The notes under the pieces are model-generated. The model searched no databases and was not told where the DNA came from. It saw only the letters and a program-made list of their open reading frames with translations. From positions 35,481-99,480 of the forward strand of contig CAYMCQ010000004.1 of the NCBI GenBank assembly GCA_964389025.1: DNA of 64,000 nt, written 5' to 3'. Position numbers and translations under genes: made by a program. Source of the stretch: CAYMCQ01 sp964389025 (GTDB lineage Bacteria; Verrucomicrobiota; Verrucomicrobiia; Limisphaerales; CAYMCQ01). Of the stretch, positions 33,378 to 42,694 are shown one piece after another (the first letter of the stretch is position 1; the number at the start of each line of letters is the position of its first letter).

Positions 33378-33498
33378 ATCAAGGCATCCCACCTCCGCTT
33401 CGGCGCGGCGGCGCGGAATTTCGTCCTGCCGAAAGATTTCAATAAAAGCAGAAAAGCCGAAGCCGCGCCCCAAAGCATCAGAAACTTTTCTGACTGCG

Positions 33499-36400
33499 TC
33501 AGTTCCCTTCGAGCGAAATTGACCCGCTTTGATTCGTGCCGAGGAAGAAACCGGCGGCGCGATCGTAATTCTGCAGCACCGCGCCGGCGATGGTGGTCGG
33601 CGCGTTTGTATTGCCAGGATGAACAAAAGCACCTTTCAGCAGGCCGGTCTTGGGACTGAGTGTGAGCTTAAGGCCGGACTGGTTTGCCCCAATCACCGTG
33701 ATGCGATTGTTTGTGGCCACCGTGACCGCGTTTGAGAGCACGACGGGCAGATTGCCATCCTGCAAGACCGTTTCGCCTTGGGCAATGTTCACCGCGCGCA
33801 CGCCCGGCGGCGGCGGGGTATAGGCCGATGCCAGCAACTGGAATTCGTTCGTAAAACCATTTGGATAATACCGGTGTGTGGCGACAGGCGTTTTGGTGGA
33901 GAACAAAGCACCATTCAAAAGACGAACTCCGGAATTTGTAAAGTTCAGCCAGCCAATCAAGGACCCGGCAAATTGCTTGTTCGTGATGACCGTTCCCTGG
34001 TCGTTGGTATAGGCAAACGGGGTGCTGTAAAGCGGGACATAAAAGGGCCAGTCGCCATTCTCCGAAATGGGAACAACCTGCTTGATCGCCGCGCCGTCGC
34101 CAAAGGCGCCGGCCAGACTCACAACGCCGTTCGTGCCGACGCCAATCAACCCATAGCCGTTGCCACCGGGCGCAATGACGCCGTTTGTGTAGCCATTCAC
34201 AACCATCGTGTATCGTCCGGCATAGTCCGTTGCCGGATTGTTGCTGAGATTGAACATGGCGCGATCCGCCAGCAGCGACGCCGCCCAACTGCTGTTGCTG
34301 ACCGTGCCGATCGCCCGGTTCGAATCAGCGTCAAGCACGAGTTGCACGTTGAGCGTCACCGACAACTTTCCTTTGCGCTTGACGGCGACGTTGGCGCGGC
34401 CGCCGAGGTCAAGTTTTCCCCTGAACGCATGTGTGCCGCCATCCACCAAAAGTTTCCCGCTGAAAGTCTGCTTGCTCGTGGAGCGCAGCGTGAGAAAGCC
34501 GGCGCTTTGGTGGCTTACACCCGCGGGATCGCTGAACAAGCCGTTGTAAGCGCCCGAAGCTCCGATGAATTTATTGGTGATGAAATTCGCCTGCAACACG
34601 AGGTTTGTTTGCATGAGGAACGTCAGCTTCGGAGCGCTGCCGCTCACGCCGCCGGTCCAGTTCGTGAACAAATAATTCAACCCCGGCGCCGCGGTCATGG
34701 AATACGACCTTCCCACCTTGAGTTCCGCGCCGTTCAAGTCCGGCGACACCGTGCCGCTGCCATTGGTCTGCACCGTCAGGACTGAATTGACGATCAGGAA
34801 ATATTTTCGGATGACCGCGGACGATTCGTTGCTGGACGAGTCCACGCTTTTTACGGCGAACGTGTTCGTTGCCACCGCGAGCATGATGTCCGCCGACCAA
34901 TTCGTGGTGCCGACAGCAGGCACGAACGGCGCGCCGTTCAGGCTGTAAAGCACTTGCGCGAGCAGCCTGTTGTCCCGGGCTGTGCCGGTGACAGTGATGA
35001 CAGCCGCGTTCGTTTCCCAATTTGGCGACGGCGAGACGATTTGCACCACTGGCTTCGTCACGTCCGGCGGCTCCAAGGCAATCACCACAAAACTTTTCAC
35101 GTCGCTAAGGTTCGGCGCGCCATTATCTGTCACCCGCAACGTCACCACGTTCGTGCTCGGGCGCGTCGCCGGCGTCCATGTCACCAGTCCGTTGGTGGCG
35201 TTGATCTTCAGGCCCGAGGGGCCGGACACCACTTTGAACGTCAGCGCGTTCCCCGGAATGTCCGTGTCCGAGGCGGTCGCGGTGACGGACAGCGGGACGC
35301 CTGCGGGCAACATCTGGTCGGCGGGAGCAACAAGCGTCGGCGTGGAATTCACTTCGCGAACGACGACCGTGAAACTGTTCGTGGCGCTTAATGCGGGCGA
35401 ACCATCATCCGCCACGCGGACGATAAGGACGTTCGTGCTTGGCCCCTGCGCTTCGGTTGGAGTCCAGGTGATCACACCGCTCGAATCAATGGCTGCTCCG
35501 CCGGGTGCTGCAAGCAACTCATACGAGAGAACGCCGCCGTCCGGGTCGCTGGCCGAAGCCGCCACGGTGAGCAAAGCTTCTTCATTGTTTGTCTGATTCG
35601 AAATCGCCGCCAGCGAAGGCGCGTGATTGATGGTGAGCGCCGCGCTTGCGCTGGTGTTTGAACCGTTCAAATTAGTGATGACCACGGAATAATTTCCCGC
35701 GTCAGCGTCCTGCACGGACGCGATGGTGAAGCTGGTGGTGGTTGCGCCAGAAAGGTTGGCGCCGTTGAAGCGCCATTGATAAGCCCTTGGATTTGCGCCG
35801 GAGGCTTCCACGGTGAACGTGACGCTGTCACCAATGTTGATGCGCTGACTTTGCGGCTGTGTAGAGATTGTGGGAGCCAGGGCGGATTCACCGATTTGAA
35901 ATTGGCCGAAGGAAGCGATGCCTATGGCCTGTGTGTTGGTGGAAGTTCTTGTGCCCGCGACCGGATGCGACCAGTTGGTGCCCGACAGTATGGCAACGAT
36001 GAACTGGGATGTGTCCGCGCTCCCGTCGAGGTCGCCGGCGGTGAAGTGAAAGGTGGCGCTGTAATCGTCAAAGACGAGGCCGCTGTTGGCGATCATCCAG
36101 TAACGGTTTGCGCTTCGGAGCGGCGCGATCTCGGAATTGGCGATGTCAGGGTGGTCGCCGGCAGTGGTGCTGACCGTCACGTTTCCCGGCGTTGTGACAT
36201 TGTTGAATGAAAGGGCCGCCGGCGCATAAGTCGTGGCATCGCCGACTTCAAAAGTCCGGGACGTCGAGCCGGCGGGCACGTTTTTCTGCAGGTTGCCCAA
36301 CACATAACCACTCGTGCGTGAGACGCTGCCATCGGCGTTGATAAAGACCTTGTTCGTGCCGGTCTCGATTTTCCCCGACGTCAATGTCAGCGTTCCGGCC

Positions 36401-39400
36401 ACGGTCAAATCCGTTGTGCTCAAGGTCGCATTGTTGGTGTCGTTCAACTCCAAATTGCTGATTGTGCCGCCGCCGGACAGAATGTGACTCGTCGTTCCAC
36501 CTGCGAGCAGCACCTTGCCTGTGCCGGTGTGGGCGGCGCTGTTGGCAACGTCGCCGTTGACCGTCGCCGTAAACCCTGCGTCCGCCAGCGTGCCCGCCGT
36601 CAAGGTGAGCGCGCTCCTGACCGTGATGTCTCCGCCCAAAGTTTTTGTGCCACTGCCGCCCGTCGTGAGGTTTTGATACGTGAACGCTGGAATCGTTTGC
36701 GCCGCGCCATTGAAGGCGATGGTGCTGCCGGTGATCGTGTAGCTGTTCGCGCCCGGCGTGAACGCGCCCGCCACTCCAATCGTTCCGCCCGTGGCCAAAG
36801 TGCGTGCGCCTGTAGAACTCGCTGTGAGGTTGTGGTAGTTGAACGCTGGAATTGTTTGCGCGCCCGCGCTGTTGAAATCAATCGTGCTGCCGGTGACTGT
36901 GTAGCTGTTCGCGCCTGGCGTGAAAGTTCCTGCCACGCCGATCGTGCCTGCGCCCTCCAAAACGCGCGCGCCGCTGGAACTGCTCGTCAGGTTGCCGTAG
37001 TTTTGAGCGGCAATGGTCTGCGTTCCCTCGCCTGAATAGTCCACCACGCTCGCTGGATCAAGGCTGTAGGTGTTGAACGCCGGCAGTGAACTGTTCCCGC
37101 CGATTTTCAGGGTCGCGCCCGCCGCGACGGTGAGCGTGCCGCTGGGTGCCGCCTGGTTCACGCTGAACGTCGCCGTGTCGAGCGTGCCGCTGGAAATCGT
37201 GAGCGCGGTCGGGGCGTTGAGATTCGCGGCCAGCGTCACAGTGGCGGAACTTTTCGCGATGACGAGTGAATCAAAAGTCGTCGCGCTGCCCGCGATGACA
37301 GCGGCAGAGCTCCCATTGAATGTCACGTCGGAGCCGGTGGCGTCGAGCGTGCCAGTGTTGGTGAAATTTCCTGAAACAAAAACGTCCGCCAGACTCGTAA
37401 CGTTCCCGTTGATGCTCCAGTTGTTGAAGGTGGTGGTGCCCATGCCGCTGATTTGTCCCGCCGTGGCGGGATTCATGATGACCGTCGAAGTGCCTCCTGA
37501 AAAAGCGCCGTTGACGAACCAGTTCCCGCCGATCGTGTGCGTGAGGCCGTTGCCACCAAAAAGCGCCGAGCCCGTGCCGATGGACAGCGCGCCGTTGACC
37601 GTCCAGTTCACCGAGGGCGTGACACCGGCAGCGTGCGTGTTGAGAATCTGCACGTTGTTGAAAGTAGGCGCGCCGCCAGACAAGGTGATTTGCCCGCTGC
37701 CGCCAAACTTGACGGTGCCGGAGTTGGAAAACGCCGTGCCACGCAGACTTAGTGTCACTGCATTCGTCGGGGCGAAGTTCAGCACGCCGCTGCTCGTCAC
37801 GGTTCCTGCGTTGGTGAAGTTGCCGTAAAAAGTGTGCGTGAAAGACCCGCCGTTGAATCCCGCCCCGGCGAGACTGACGGAGAAATCGCCGCCAATGTTC
37901 CAGCCCACCGCGGGCGCGATGCCGGCTGTGTTGGCGACGTTCAAATGGCGAAAGGTCGGCGAAGTCGTTTCAGAAAATGTCGGCGCGACGCTTCCGTTGA
38001 AATTCACTGTCCCGCTGCTGGCAAAACCGGAGTTGAGCGCAAGACTGCTGGCACCGGTGCCGTCAAAATTCACCGCGCCGCTGCTTGTGAAAGTTCCGCT
38101 GTTCTGAAAATCCCCGCCAAACGAACAGGTGTTTATTCCCGCCGCAAATGAGCCGGAGATTGTCGCCGCGCCGCTGACGGTCAGCGCGCCAGCGGTGGAG
38201 TAACTGCCGGAAATGATGAGCGCGTTGAATCCCGCCCCGCCGGGACTGAGATTCTTTCCTGAACCAGACAGCGTAACAGTGCTGATGGAAGGCGTGAACG
38301 CCCCGTTGTTCGTCCAGTTGCCCTGCACGTTGAGCGGCGCGGAGCCAGCGTTGAAAGTCGCGCCGCTGTTGATGGTCAGATCTCCAGCAACAGTCGCGGC
38401 GGCGGCGAGTGTTTTTGCATTGGCCGAGCCATTTGAAAAAGCCAGATTGCCGTAGGTTTCACCCGGGACGGTTTGGGAACCGCTGCCGGTGTATTCGACA
38501 GTGCTGCTCGCAGACAAATTTCGCGTGGCGAAGTTTGCGGGGAAGGTGTTGCCAACTTTCAGCGTGGTGTTCGCGGCGAGTGTCAGCGTGCCGCCGACGG
38601 CGTTACGGTTGACAGTGAAACCGGCCAGGTCGAGGATGCCGGCGCTCACGTCCAGGTCGCCGGTGAGTGTGAGGTTGGTGGCGATTGTCAGGCCGACTGA
38701 TGGGCCACCGCTGTTATCAACCGTAAAATGTCGCACGGTGGAGGGCAGGCCGTTGCCCGGAACCTGCGCGGCGCTTGCGTTGTAAACATAGTCAGCGCCA
38801 GTGTTGAAAGACCGAGCGCCGCTGACGCGGATGTTGCCGGAGGCACCTGAACTGGCGATGCCCGCCGGGTCGCCAATACCCAAAGCCGCTCCCGAGGACA
38901 GTGTAAAGGTGCCTGTGCTGCCGTTGCCCAGGAGGTTGGTTCCCATCCTCAAATACGACCCGCTGTTGACGGTGAAATTGATCGCGCCGGAAACGGTTCC
39001 TCCGGAGGTGTAGTTCTGCGTGCCGGTTTTGTTGAAGGTTATGGAGGCGGTGCTGACGCCGGTCTTGGTGAGGTGGCCGCCGGTATGGGAAAAGTTTCCG
39101 GCGACGTTGATGGTGGAGGAGCCGCTGGAGGCGGTGGCCATGTCGAGCGTGCCGCCCGAGAGGGTGAAATTGCCGGCGACGTTCATGGTGCGGTCGGAGC
39201 TGTAGTTGAACTCGAAGAGGCCGGCGGTTTGAACAAAGTCTCCACCGACGGCGATGGTGGAGGTGGTGGTGGTGCCTACTTGGAGCTTGCCCGTGCCGGT
39301 GTTCAGGATGCTGAAGGTGCCGTTGACGGTGGTAAAATTGGCGGTGAGGTTGAACGTGGAGGTCTGGCTGCCGCAGTTCCAGGTGACGTTTCCGAAAGCC

Positions 39401-40107
39401 TGGTCTTGGCCGATGTCGTTGGCACCCACGGCGGTGGTGATGCCGATGAATTCGAGCGTGGAATCGGGATGCCAGGTGGCGGTGGGTATGATGCCGCCGG
39501 TGGTGCTGGTGTGGTAGTTAAGCTGGAATTTTCCACCACTTTCGAAGGCGATGGAGGCTCCGGCGTTAGAGACGAATTTGCCGACGTTGATGGCTGTGCC
39601 GTTTTCGACGACGGTTCCAAACACGGCCACGTCAGTGCCGGGGCCGTTCGCGACGGTCACGGTGACGTTTCCGCTGCTGCCGTCCTGCTTGACTGTCAAG
39701 GTCGCGCCTGCGGCCACCACCAGCTGGTCCACGGTCACGTGGGCTGTGACGGTGACGTTGTGGCCGGAAAGAACGTTGATCACTCCGTTGGAGCTGGTGG
39801 GCGTGGATGCGGCGGCCACCCAAGAGCTGCCGTTGAACGTCTCCCACGTGGCAACGGCATTCCAATTGCCACTTTGTGCGGACCTGTAATCCCCGGCGCT
39901 TTGTCCCCACGCGCTGTTGATGGCGACGACCGCGAATGAGATGATGGCGATCAGGGCTTTGGCTGACGCGGCAAGCCGCCACGTTGTTGAAAGCGGCGGC
40001 CTTCCAACCCCCGCCTTCAGGGTCGTGACGGACGAATATTCTCCGCTGTTTGGAACGCCTGCTGAAACGCTCTCGTTTCCAAAAGTATTTTCCAATTGTG
40101 TGTTCAT
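33499..40107 (-). CDS. Giant beta-repeat surface protein with Ig, cadherin-like and InlB-type modules
   Basis: At 2202 aa this is the largest gene. A hydrophobic export segment lies at residues about 52-68 (LIAIISFAVVAINSAWG), late because of a long N-terminal leader. Residues about 70-1350 are Gly/Ser/Thr/Asn-rich strand repeats (for example GNFTLSGGTLDM, LTISSGTLDTATFSVNQAA), as in beta-helix adhesins. Then come an Ig-like domain (YQWRFNGANLSGATT, near 1490), two cadherin/Ig-like domains each ending in ITWTPTEAQGPS or VTWTPATRPS, an InlB-type B-repeat (GSGTVSPDLNGAELKVG; FTNWTGGVSGS), and a C-terminal module of about 350 residues (GLFSDPAGVSHQSAGF) of unknown fold. No PEP-CTERM or autotransporter barrel is visible. 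Likely a surface adhesin or matrix protein. Confidence 0.72.
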   Translation of the reverse strand: MNTQLENTFGNESVSAGVPNSGEYSSVTTLKAGVGRPPLSTTWRLAASAKALIAIISFAVVAINSAWGQSAGDYRSAQSGNWNAVATWETFNGSSWVAAASTPTSSNGVINVLSGHNVTVTAHVTVDQLVVAAGATLTVKQDGSSGNVTVTVANGPGTDVAVFGTVVENGTAINVGKFVSNAGASIAFESGGKFQLNYHTSTTGGIIPTATWHPDSTLEFIGITTAVGANDIGQDQAFGNVTWNCGSQTSTFNLTANFTTVNGTFSILNTGTGKLQVGTTTTSTIAVGGDFVQTAGLFEFNYSSDRTMNVAGNFTLSGGTLDMATASSGSSTINVAGNFSHTGGHLTKTGVSTASITFNKTGTQNYTSGGTVSGAINFTVNSGSYLRMGTNLLGNGSTGTFTLSSGAALGIGDPAGIASSGASGNIRVSGARSFNTGADYVYNASAAQVPGNGLPSTVRHFTVDNSGGPSVGLTIATNLTLTGDLDVSAGILDLAGFTVNRNAVGGTLTLAANTTLKVGNTFPANFATRNLSASSTVEYTGSGSQTVPGETYGNLAFSNGSANAKTLAAAATVAGDLTINSGATFNAGSAPLNVQGNWTNNGAFTPSISTVTLSGSGKNLSPGGAGFNALIISGSYSTAGALTVSGAATISGSFAAGINTCSFGGDFQNSGTFTSSGAVNFDGTGASSLALNSGFASSGTVNFNGSVAPTFSETTSPTFRHLNVANTAGIAPAVGWNIGGDFSVSLAGAGFNGGSFTHTFYGNFTNAGTVTSSGVLNFAPTNAVTLSLRGTAFSNSGTVKFGGSGQITLSGGAPTFNNVQILNTHAAGVTPSVNWTVNGALSIGTGSALFGGNGLTHTIGGNWFVNGAFSGGTSTVIMNPATAGQISGMGTTTFNNWSINGNVTSLADVFVSGNFTNTGTLDATGSDVTFNGSSAAVIAGSATTFDSLVIAKSSATVTLAANLNAPTALTISSGTLDTATFSVNQAAPSGTLTVAAGATLKIGGNSSLPAFNTYSLDPASVVDYSGEGTQTIAAQNYGNLTSSSSGARVLEGAGTIGVAGTFTPGANSYTVTGSTIDFNSAGAQTIPAFNYHNLTASSTGARTLATGGTIGVAGAFTPGANSYTITGSTIAFNGAAQTIPAFTYQNLTTGGSGTKTLGGDITVRSALTLTAGTLADAGFTATVNGDVANSAAHTGTGKVLLAGGTTSHILSGGGTISNLELNDTNNATLSTTDLTVAGTLTLTSGKIETGTNKVFINADGSVSRTSGYVLGNLQKNVPAGSTSRTFEVGDATTYAPAALSFNNVTTPGNVTVSTTAGDHPDIANSEIAPLRSANRYWMIANSGLVFDDYSATFHFTAGDLDGSADTSQFIVAILSGTNWSHPVAGTRTSTNTQAIGIASFGQFQIGESALAPTISTQPQSQRINIGDSVTFTVEASGANPRAYQWRFNGANLSGATTTSFTIASVQDADAGNYSVVITNLNGSNTSASAALTINHAPSLAAISNQTNNEEALLTVAASASDPDGGVLSYELLAAPGGAAIDSSGVITWTPTEAQGPSTNVLIVRVADDGSPALSATNSFTVVVREVNSTPTLVAPADQMLPAGVPLSVTATASDTDIPGNALTFKVVSGPSGLKINATNGLVTWTPATRPSTNVVTLRVTDNGAPNLSDVKSFVVIALEPPDVTKPVVQIVSPSPNWETNAAVITVTGTARDNRLLAQVLYSLNGAPFVPAVGTTNWSADIMLAVATNTFAVKSVDSSSNESSAVIRKYFLIVNSVLTVQTNGSGTVSPDLNGAELKVGRSYSMTAAPGLNYLFTNWTGGVSGSAPKLTFLMQTNLVLQANFITNKFIGASGAYNGLFSDPAGVSHQSAGFLTLRSTSKQTFSGKLLVDGGTHAFRGKLDLGGRANVAVKRKGKLSVTLNVQLVLDADSNRAIGTVSNSSWAASLLADRAMFNLSNNPATDYAGRYTMVVNGYTNGVIAPGGNGYGLIGVGTNGVVSLAGAFGDGAAIKQVVPISENGDWPFYVPLYSTPFAYTNDQGTVITNKQFAGSLIGWLNFTNSGVRLLNGALFSTKTPVATHRYYPNGFTNEFQLLASAYTPPPPGVRAVNIAQGETVLQDGNLPVVLSNAVTVATNNRITVIGANQSGLKLTLSPKTGLLKGAFVHPGNTNAPTTIAGAVLQNYDRAAGFFLGTNQSGSISLEGN

Positions 40108-40782
40108 ATAAAAAATTTGCTGTGCGTTCAGCAGCCTCACTCGTGCCAAGCCATTGCGGATTTCGAGTGACGTTTTACCGCTTCAGGCCGAAAACGTTTT
40201 CCAATGGGAGCGGAGAAGCTGCACATCCAATCCTCTTTCGAATCAGCCGACTTACCCACTCAGGAAATGCTCGACTGTTTCCGGAGGGCAGGCGTCAAAC
40301 TAAACTGAAATGTGTTGGCCGGAGCCACCGAACCAAGCGGCGTCCGCCGCTGCAAAACGATTGAAGGCGTCACGTTTCACAAACAGTCGGACTGCTTTGT
40401 GACGTAGTCTTGCTCGCGGCATTTTCCCATGCGGTGCTGGAGCAGTCGGTTGGAAACTCAAACGCAATCGTCATGCCGACTGCATCAAATAATAAGGGCT
40501 GGATGCCCCGAAAGGCACAAACTTAAGGAATACAAGAGAAGTCTCGTTGTTATGTCCCGAATGACAGAGGAGTTTCCACTTTCGAGACAAAAGCCTCTTT
40601 AATTGTCTTCATGCTGCCATTTCATCCACCAAACGGAGAATAAAACACCTTGGGAAAAGCGTAGCGTCGAGTCGCTGCCCCAAAAACTTTCGAGGCTCTC
40701 GCCCTCGAAAAATCCATCAAATCGAGGACGCAGCTGAGAACGACGACAAGGTCGAGTAACCTCAACTGGCAAACTCAGAACA
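40108..40782. other. Gene-free gap of about 670 bases
   Basis: Neither strand carries a convincing frame. It holds the upstream region of the giant surface-protein gene and, at its right end, the terminator at 40683-40710 for the LarA-like gene. No tRNA, riboswitch or repeat is recognised in the rest. Confidence 0.6.
40683..40710 (-). terminator. Intrinsic terminator after the LarA-like gene
   Basis: On the minus strand TTTCGAGG pairs with CCTCGAAA across a 7-base loop (40688-40710), followed by GTTTTTG. It lies 73 bases past the stop of the LarA-like gene. Confidence 0.55.
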
Positions 40783-42075
40783 TTATCCTCTCGCCCACGC
40801 CGGGGGATTCTTCAGTTGAAAAAGCATCTCGCCCGCTTTCGGCACAAGCAAGATCCCTTCGTCCTCGCGGTTCGCAAAATCTTCGACGCGGATGGTTTTC
40901 GGGTCGCGATAGCCGAGATTGATTTTTTTACAGCGGTCGGGCGGGATTTGCGTGGCGAGCGTGACTTGCGCGCGGCACTTTTCCACGCCGTTCGCCATCG
41001 TGCCGATGCCGCGCACGTGCGTCGAATGCGCGAGCACGCCCCACGGAACGTCCTTGAACTTGTCCCATTGCTGCAAAAAATAATCGCGACAGTGATAGCC
41101 GATCCGTTCGATGTGACTGCCGTGGCTGACACAAACCTCGCTGATGTGAGGCGCATAAATGATGAGTTCGCCGCCGTCGGCGAGGACGGGTTCGAGTTTA
41201 TACATGCACTTGCCTGCGGTCCAAATCTCGTCATACATCGGCGGCGCGCAGGAGAGAATCGTGTGAAACGGTTTGTCTTTGTAAGTGATGTGGGCTTTGC
41301 GTGAAAGCTCGCTGGCGTTGTCCCACGCGGCTTCGGGCGTGCCGGAAAATAGGCCAACTAAATCTTTGTTTGGCGCGACGACCATCGCGAAACAAAGTTT
41401 GTCCACATGCACCATCGAAGCGGCGCGGTCAACGACTTTACGAACAGGTGTCCATTTGTTGCCGATGATCATCGGGTTTGTCACAACTGCGCCGAGCCAG
41501 TGGAAAAAATTCAAAACGTCCGGCCCGCTCACGCCGGGGAAAAGATATTTGTTGCCGCCGGAAAATCCGACGACCTCATGCGGAAACACCGGGCCGACGA
41601 TGATGATCTGGTCGTAGTCAAAAACGAGCTTGTTGATGGAGACGGGCACGTCCATCGCAAACAAGCCGTTGGTGAGCTTGCTGATTTCGTCGGCGGAAAT
41701 CGTGCCGATGTCTTTCAACTGGCGCGGGTCGTTCCAGGCGTGATTGAAAAATTTGACGCGGCCATATTTTTCCTGGCGCTCAGCTTCAGACATTTCAAGC
41801 CGCTTGCAAATCGCGGCTTCGCTCATCGGCTGATGCGTGCCGAGCGCGATGAGAACATCAAAAGATTTTGTGGCCGGGGCGATTTGTTTGTGCAGCGTTT
41901 TGAACATCAACCCGACCGGCGCCGTGCGCGTGCCGTCGGGGACGATGACCAGGATTTTTTTGCCGCGATAATTTTCGGCAGGGCAGGTCTTCGCGCTGAC
42001 TTCGCGAACTTGTTGTTCGCTCAATGCGAAGCCAGCCAAAGCTGTTTTGGAAAAACTCTGCATTTGCGAGGTCAT
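40783..42075 (-). CDS. LarA-like (lactate racemase domain) protein
   Basis: The 430-aa product matches the LarA family: VPDGTRTAP near residue 48, LIALGTHQPMS near 80, and PHEVVGFSGGNKYLFPGVSG near 165 followed by NFFHWLG. The His in GTHQ, the His in PHEV, the Lys in GGNK and the His in FFHW match the positions that hold the nickel-pincer cofactor in lactate racemase. LarA homologues racemise or epimerise various alpha-hydroxyacids, so the substrate is open. The cofactor genes larB, larC and larE are not in the window. The ATG at 42075 is chosen; a TTG 14 codons earlier is less likely. Intrinsic terminator at 40683-40710. Confidence 0.85.
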   Translation of the reverse strand: MTSQMQSFSKTALAGFALSEQQVREVSAKTCPAENYRGKKILVIVPDGTRTAPVGLMFKTLHKQIAPATKSFDVLIALGTHQPMSEAAICKRLEMSEAERQEKYGRVKFFNHAWNDPRQLKDIGTISADEISKLTNGLFAMDVPVSINKLVFDYDQIIIVGPVFPHEVVGFSGGNKYLFPGVSGPDVLNFFHWLGAVVTNPMIIGNKWTPVRKVVDRAASMVHVDKLCFAMVVAPNKDLVGLFSGTPEAAWDNASELSRKAHITYKDKPFHTILSCAPPMYDEIWTAGKCMYKLEPVLADGGELIIYAPHISEVCVSHGSHIERIGYHCRDYFLQQWDKFKDVPWGVLAHSTHVRGIGTMANGVEKCRAQVTLATQIPPDRCKKINLGYRDPKTIRVEDFANREDEGILLVPKAGEMLFQLKNPPAWARG

Positions 42076-42192
42076 TCTATCGCAGAATCCAGAGATTCCA
42101 AACCGAAACGGCTTCAAGGCGCGAGGCGAAGATTTTCAGAGGCGTGGTCGCCTGGCAATTTCAGCGGCCGGAATAAATTCCGCGCACTTTCG

Positions 42193-42534
42193 TCAGCGCC
42201 GGAAACTCAGATTCACCGGCGAGCCTGCGGGCATTTCATGCGCGCACGGCTGGTTCGTCGGCGCGTCGGGCGCGACTTCGTTCGGCGTCACCAAATTGTT
42301 CGCCAGCAAAAACGCCTCGACCTCCTCGCCGCTGATGTCTGGAAGCATTTTACCGTTCACTTCGACGCAGGGGCTGAGCATCTGGCCGCTCTTCTCGATC
42401 ATCTCCTGCCGTTGCATCGGGTCGTTGATGATGTCGCGGTCTTCGTAGGGCAGGTCGTATTTTTTCAGCACGGCGCGCACGCCCATGCTCCAGCCGCAGG
42501 AGGGTTTCAGGTAAGCGATGATTTTTGGTTTCAT
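42193..42534 (-). CDS. Glutaredoxin-like protein with a CGWS active site
   Basis: The 113-aa product has a thioredoxin fold: IIAYLKPSCGWSMGVRAVL, then DLPYEDRDI, LSPCVEVNGKMLPDISGEEVEAFL. The usual CxxC is CGWS here, with Ser in place of the second Cys, so it should behave as a monothiol glutaredoxin. A further Cys replaces the residue after the conserved cis-Pro region (SPCVEV). A 25-residue C-terminal tail with one more Cys is unusual. It lies 117 bases before the LarA-like gene on the same strand and may share its transcript. Role: thiol redox or iron-sulfur handling in the cytoplasm. Confidence 0.8.
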   Translation of the reverse strand: MKPKIIAYLKPSCGWSMGVRAVLKKYDLPYEDRDIINDPMQRQEMIEKSGQMLSPCVEVNGKMLPDISGEEVEAFLLANNLVTPNEVAPDAPTNQPCAHEMPAGSPVNLSFRR

Positions 42535-42659
42535 AAATTTATTCTGTCAGAGGATGCCACAGCGTTGAGTGGATTGAAAGTCTAACTTTTGAAACCGCGG
42601 AACAGCGGATTGAATTTCTTGGAATCCGTGTAATCCGTGGTTGAAAACGAACTGAACTT

Positions 42660-42687
42660 GAAACTTCAAACCTGAAACTCGAAACTC
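42660..42687. repeat. Short heptamer array upstream of the glycerate kinase gene
   Basis: GAAACTT, CAAACCT, GAAACTC, GAAACTC occur in strict 7-base phasing, ending seven bases before the GTG start at 42695. No clear opposing arm is visible. Confidence 0.6.
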
Positions 42688-42694
42688 GCGCCGC

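Noticed and set aside
39073..39939. 288-codon Gly/Asp/Val-rich frame opposite the giant surface protein gene
   Set aside because: Composition is the antisense image of Thr/Ser/Asn-rich beta repeats; no start signal.
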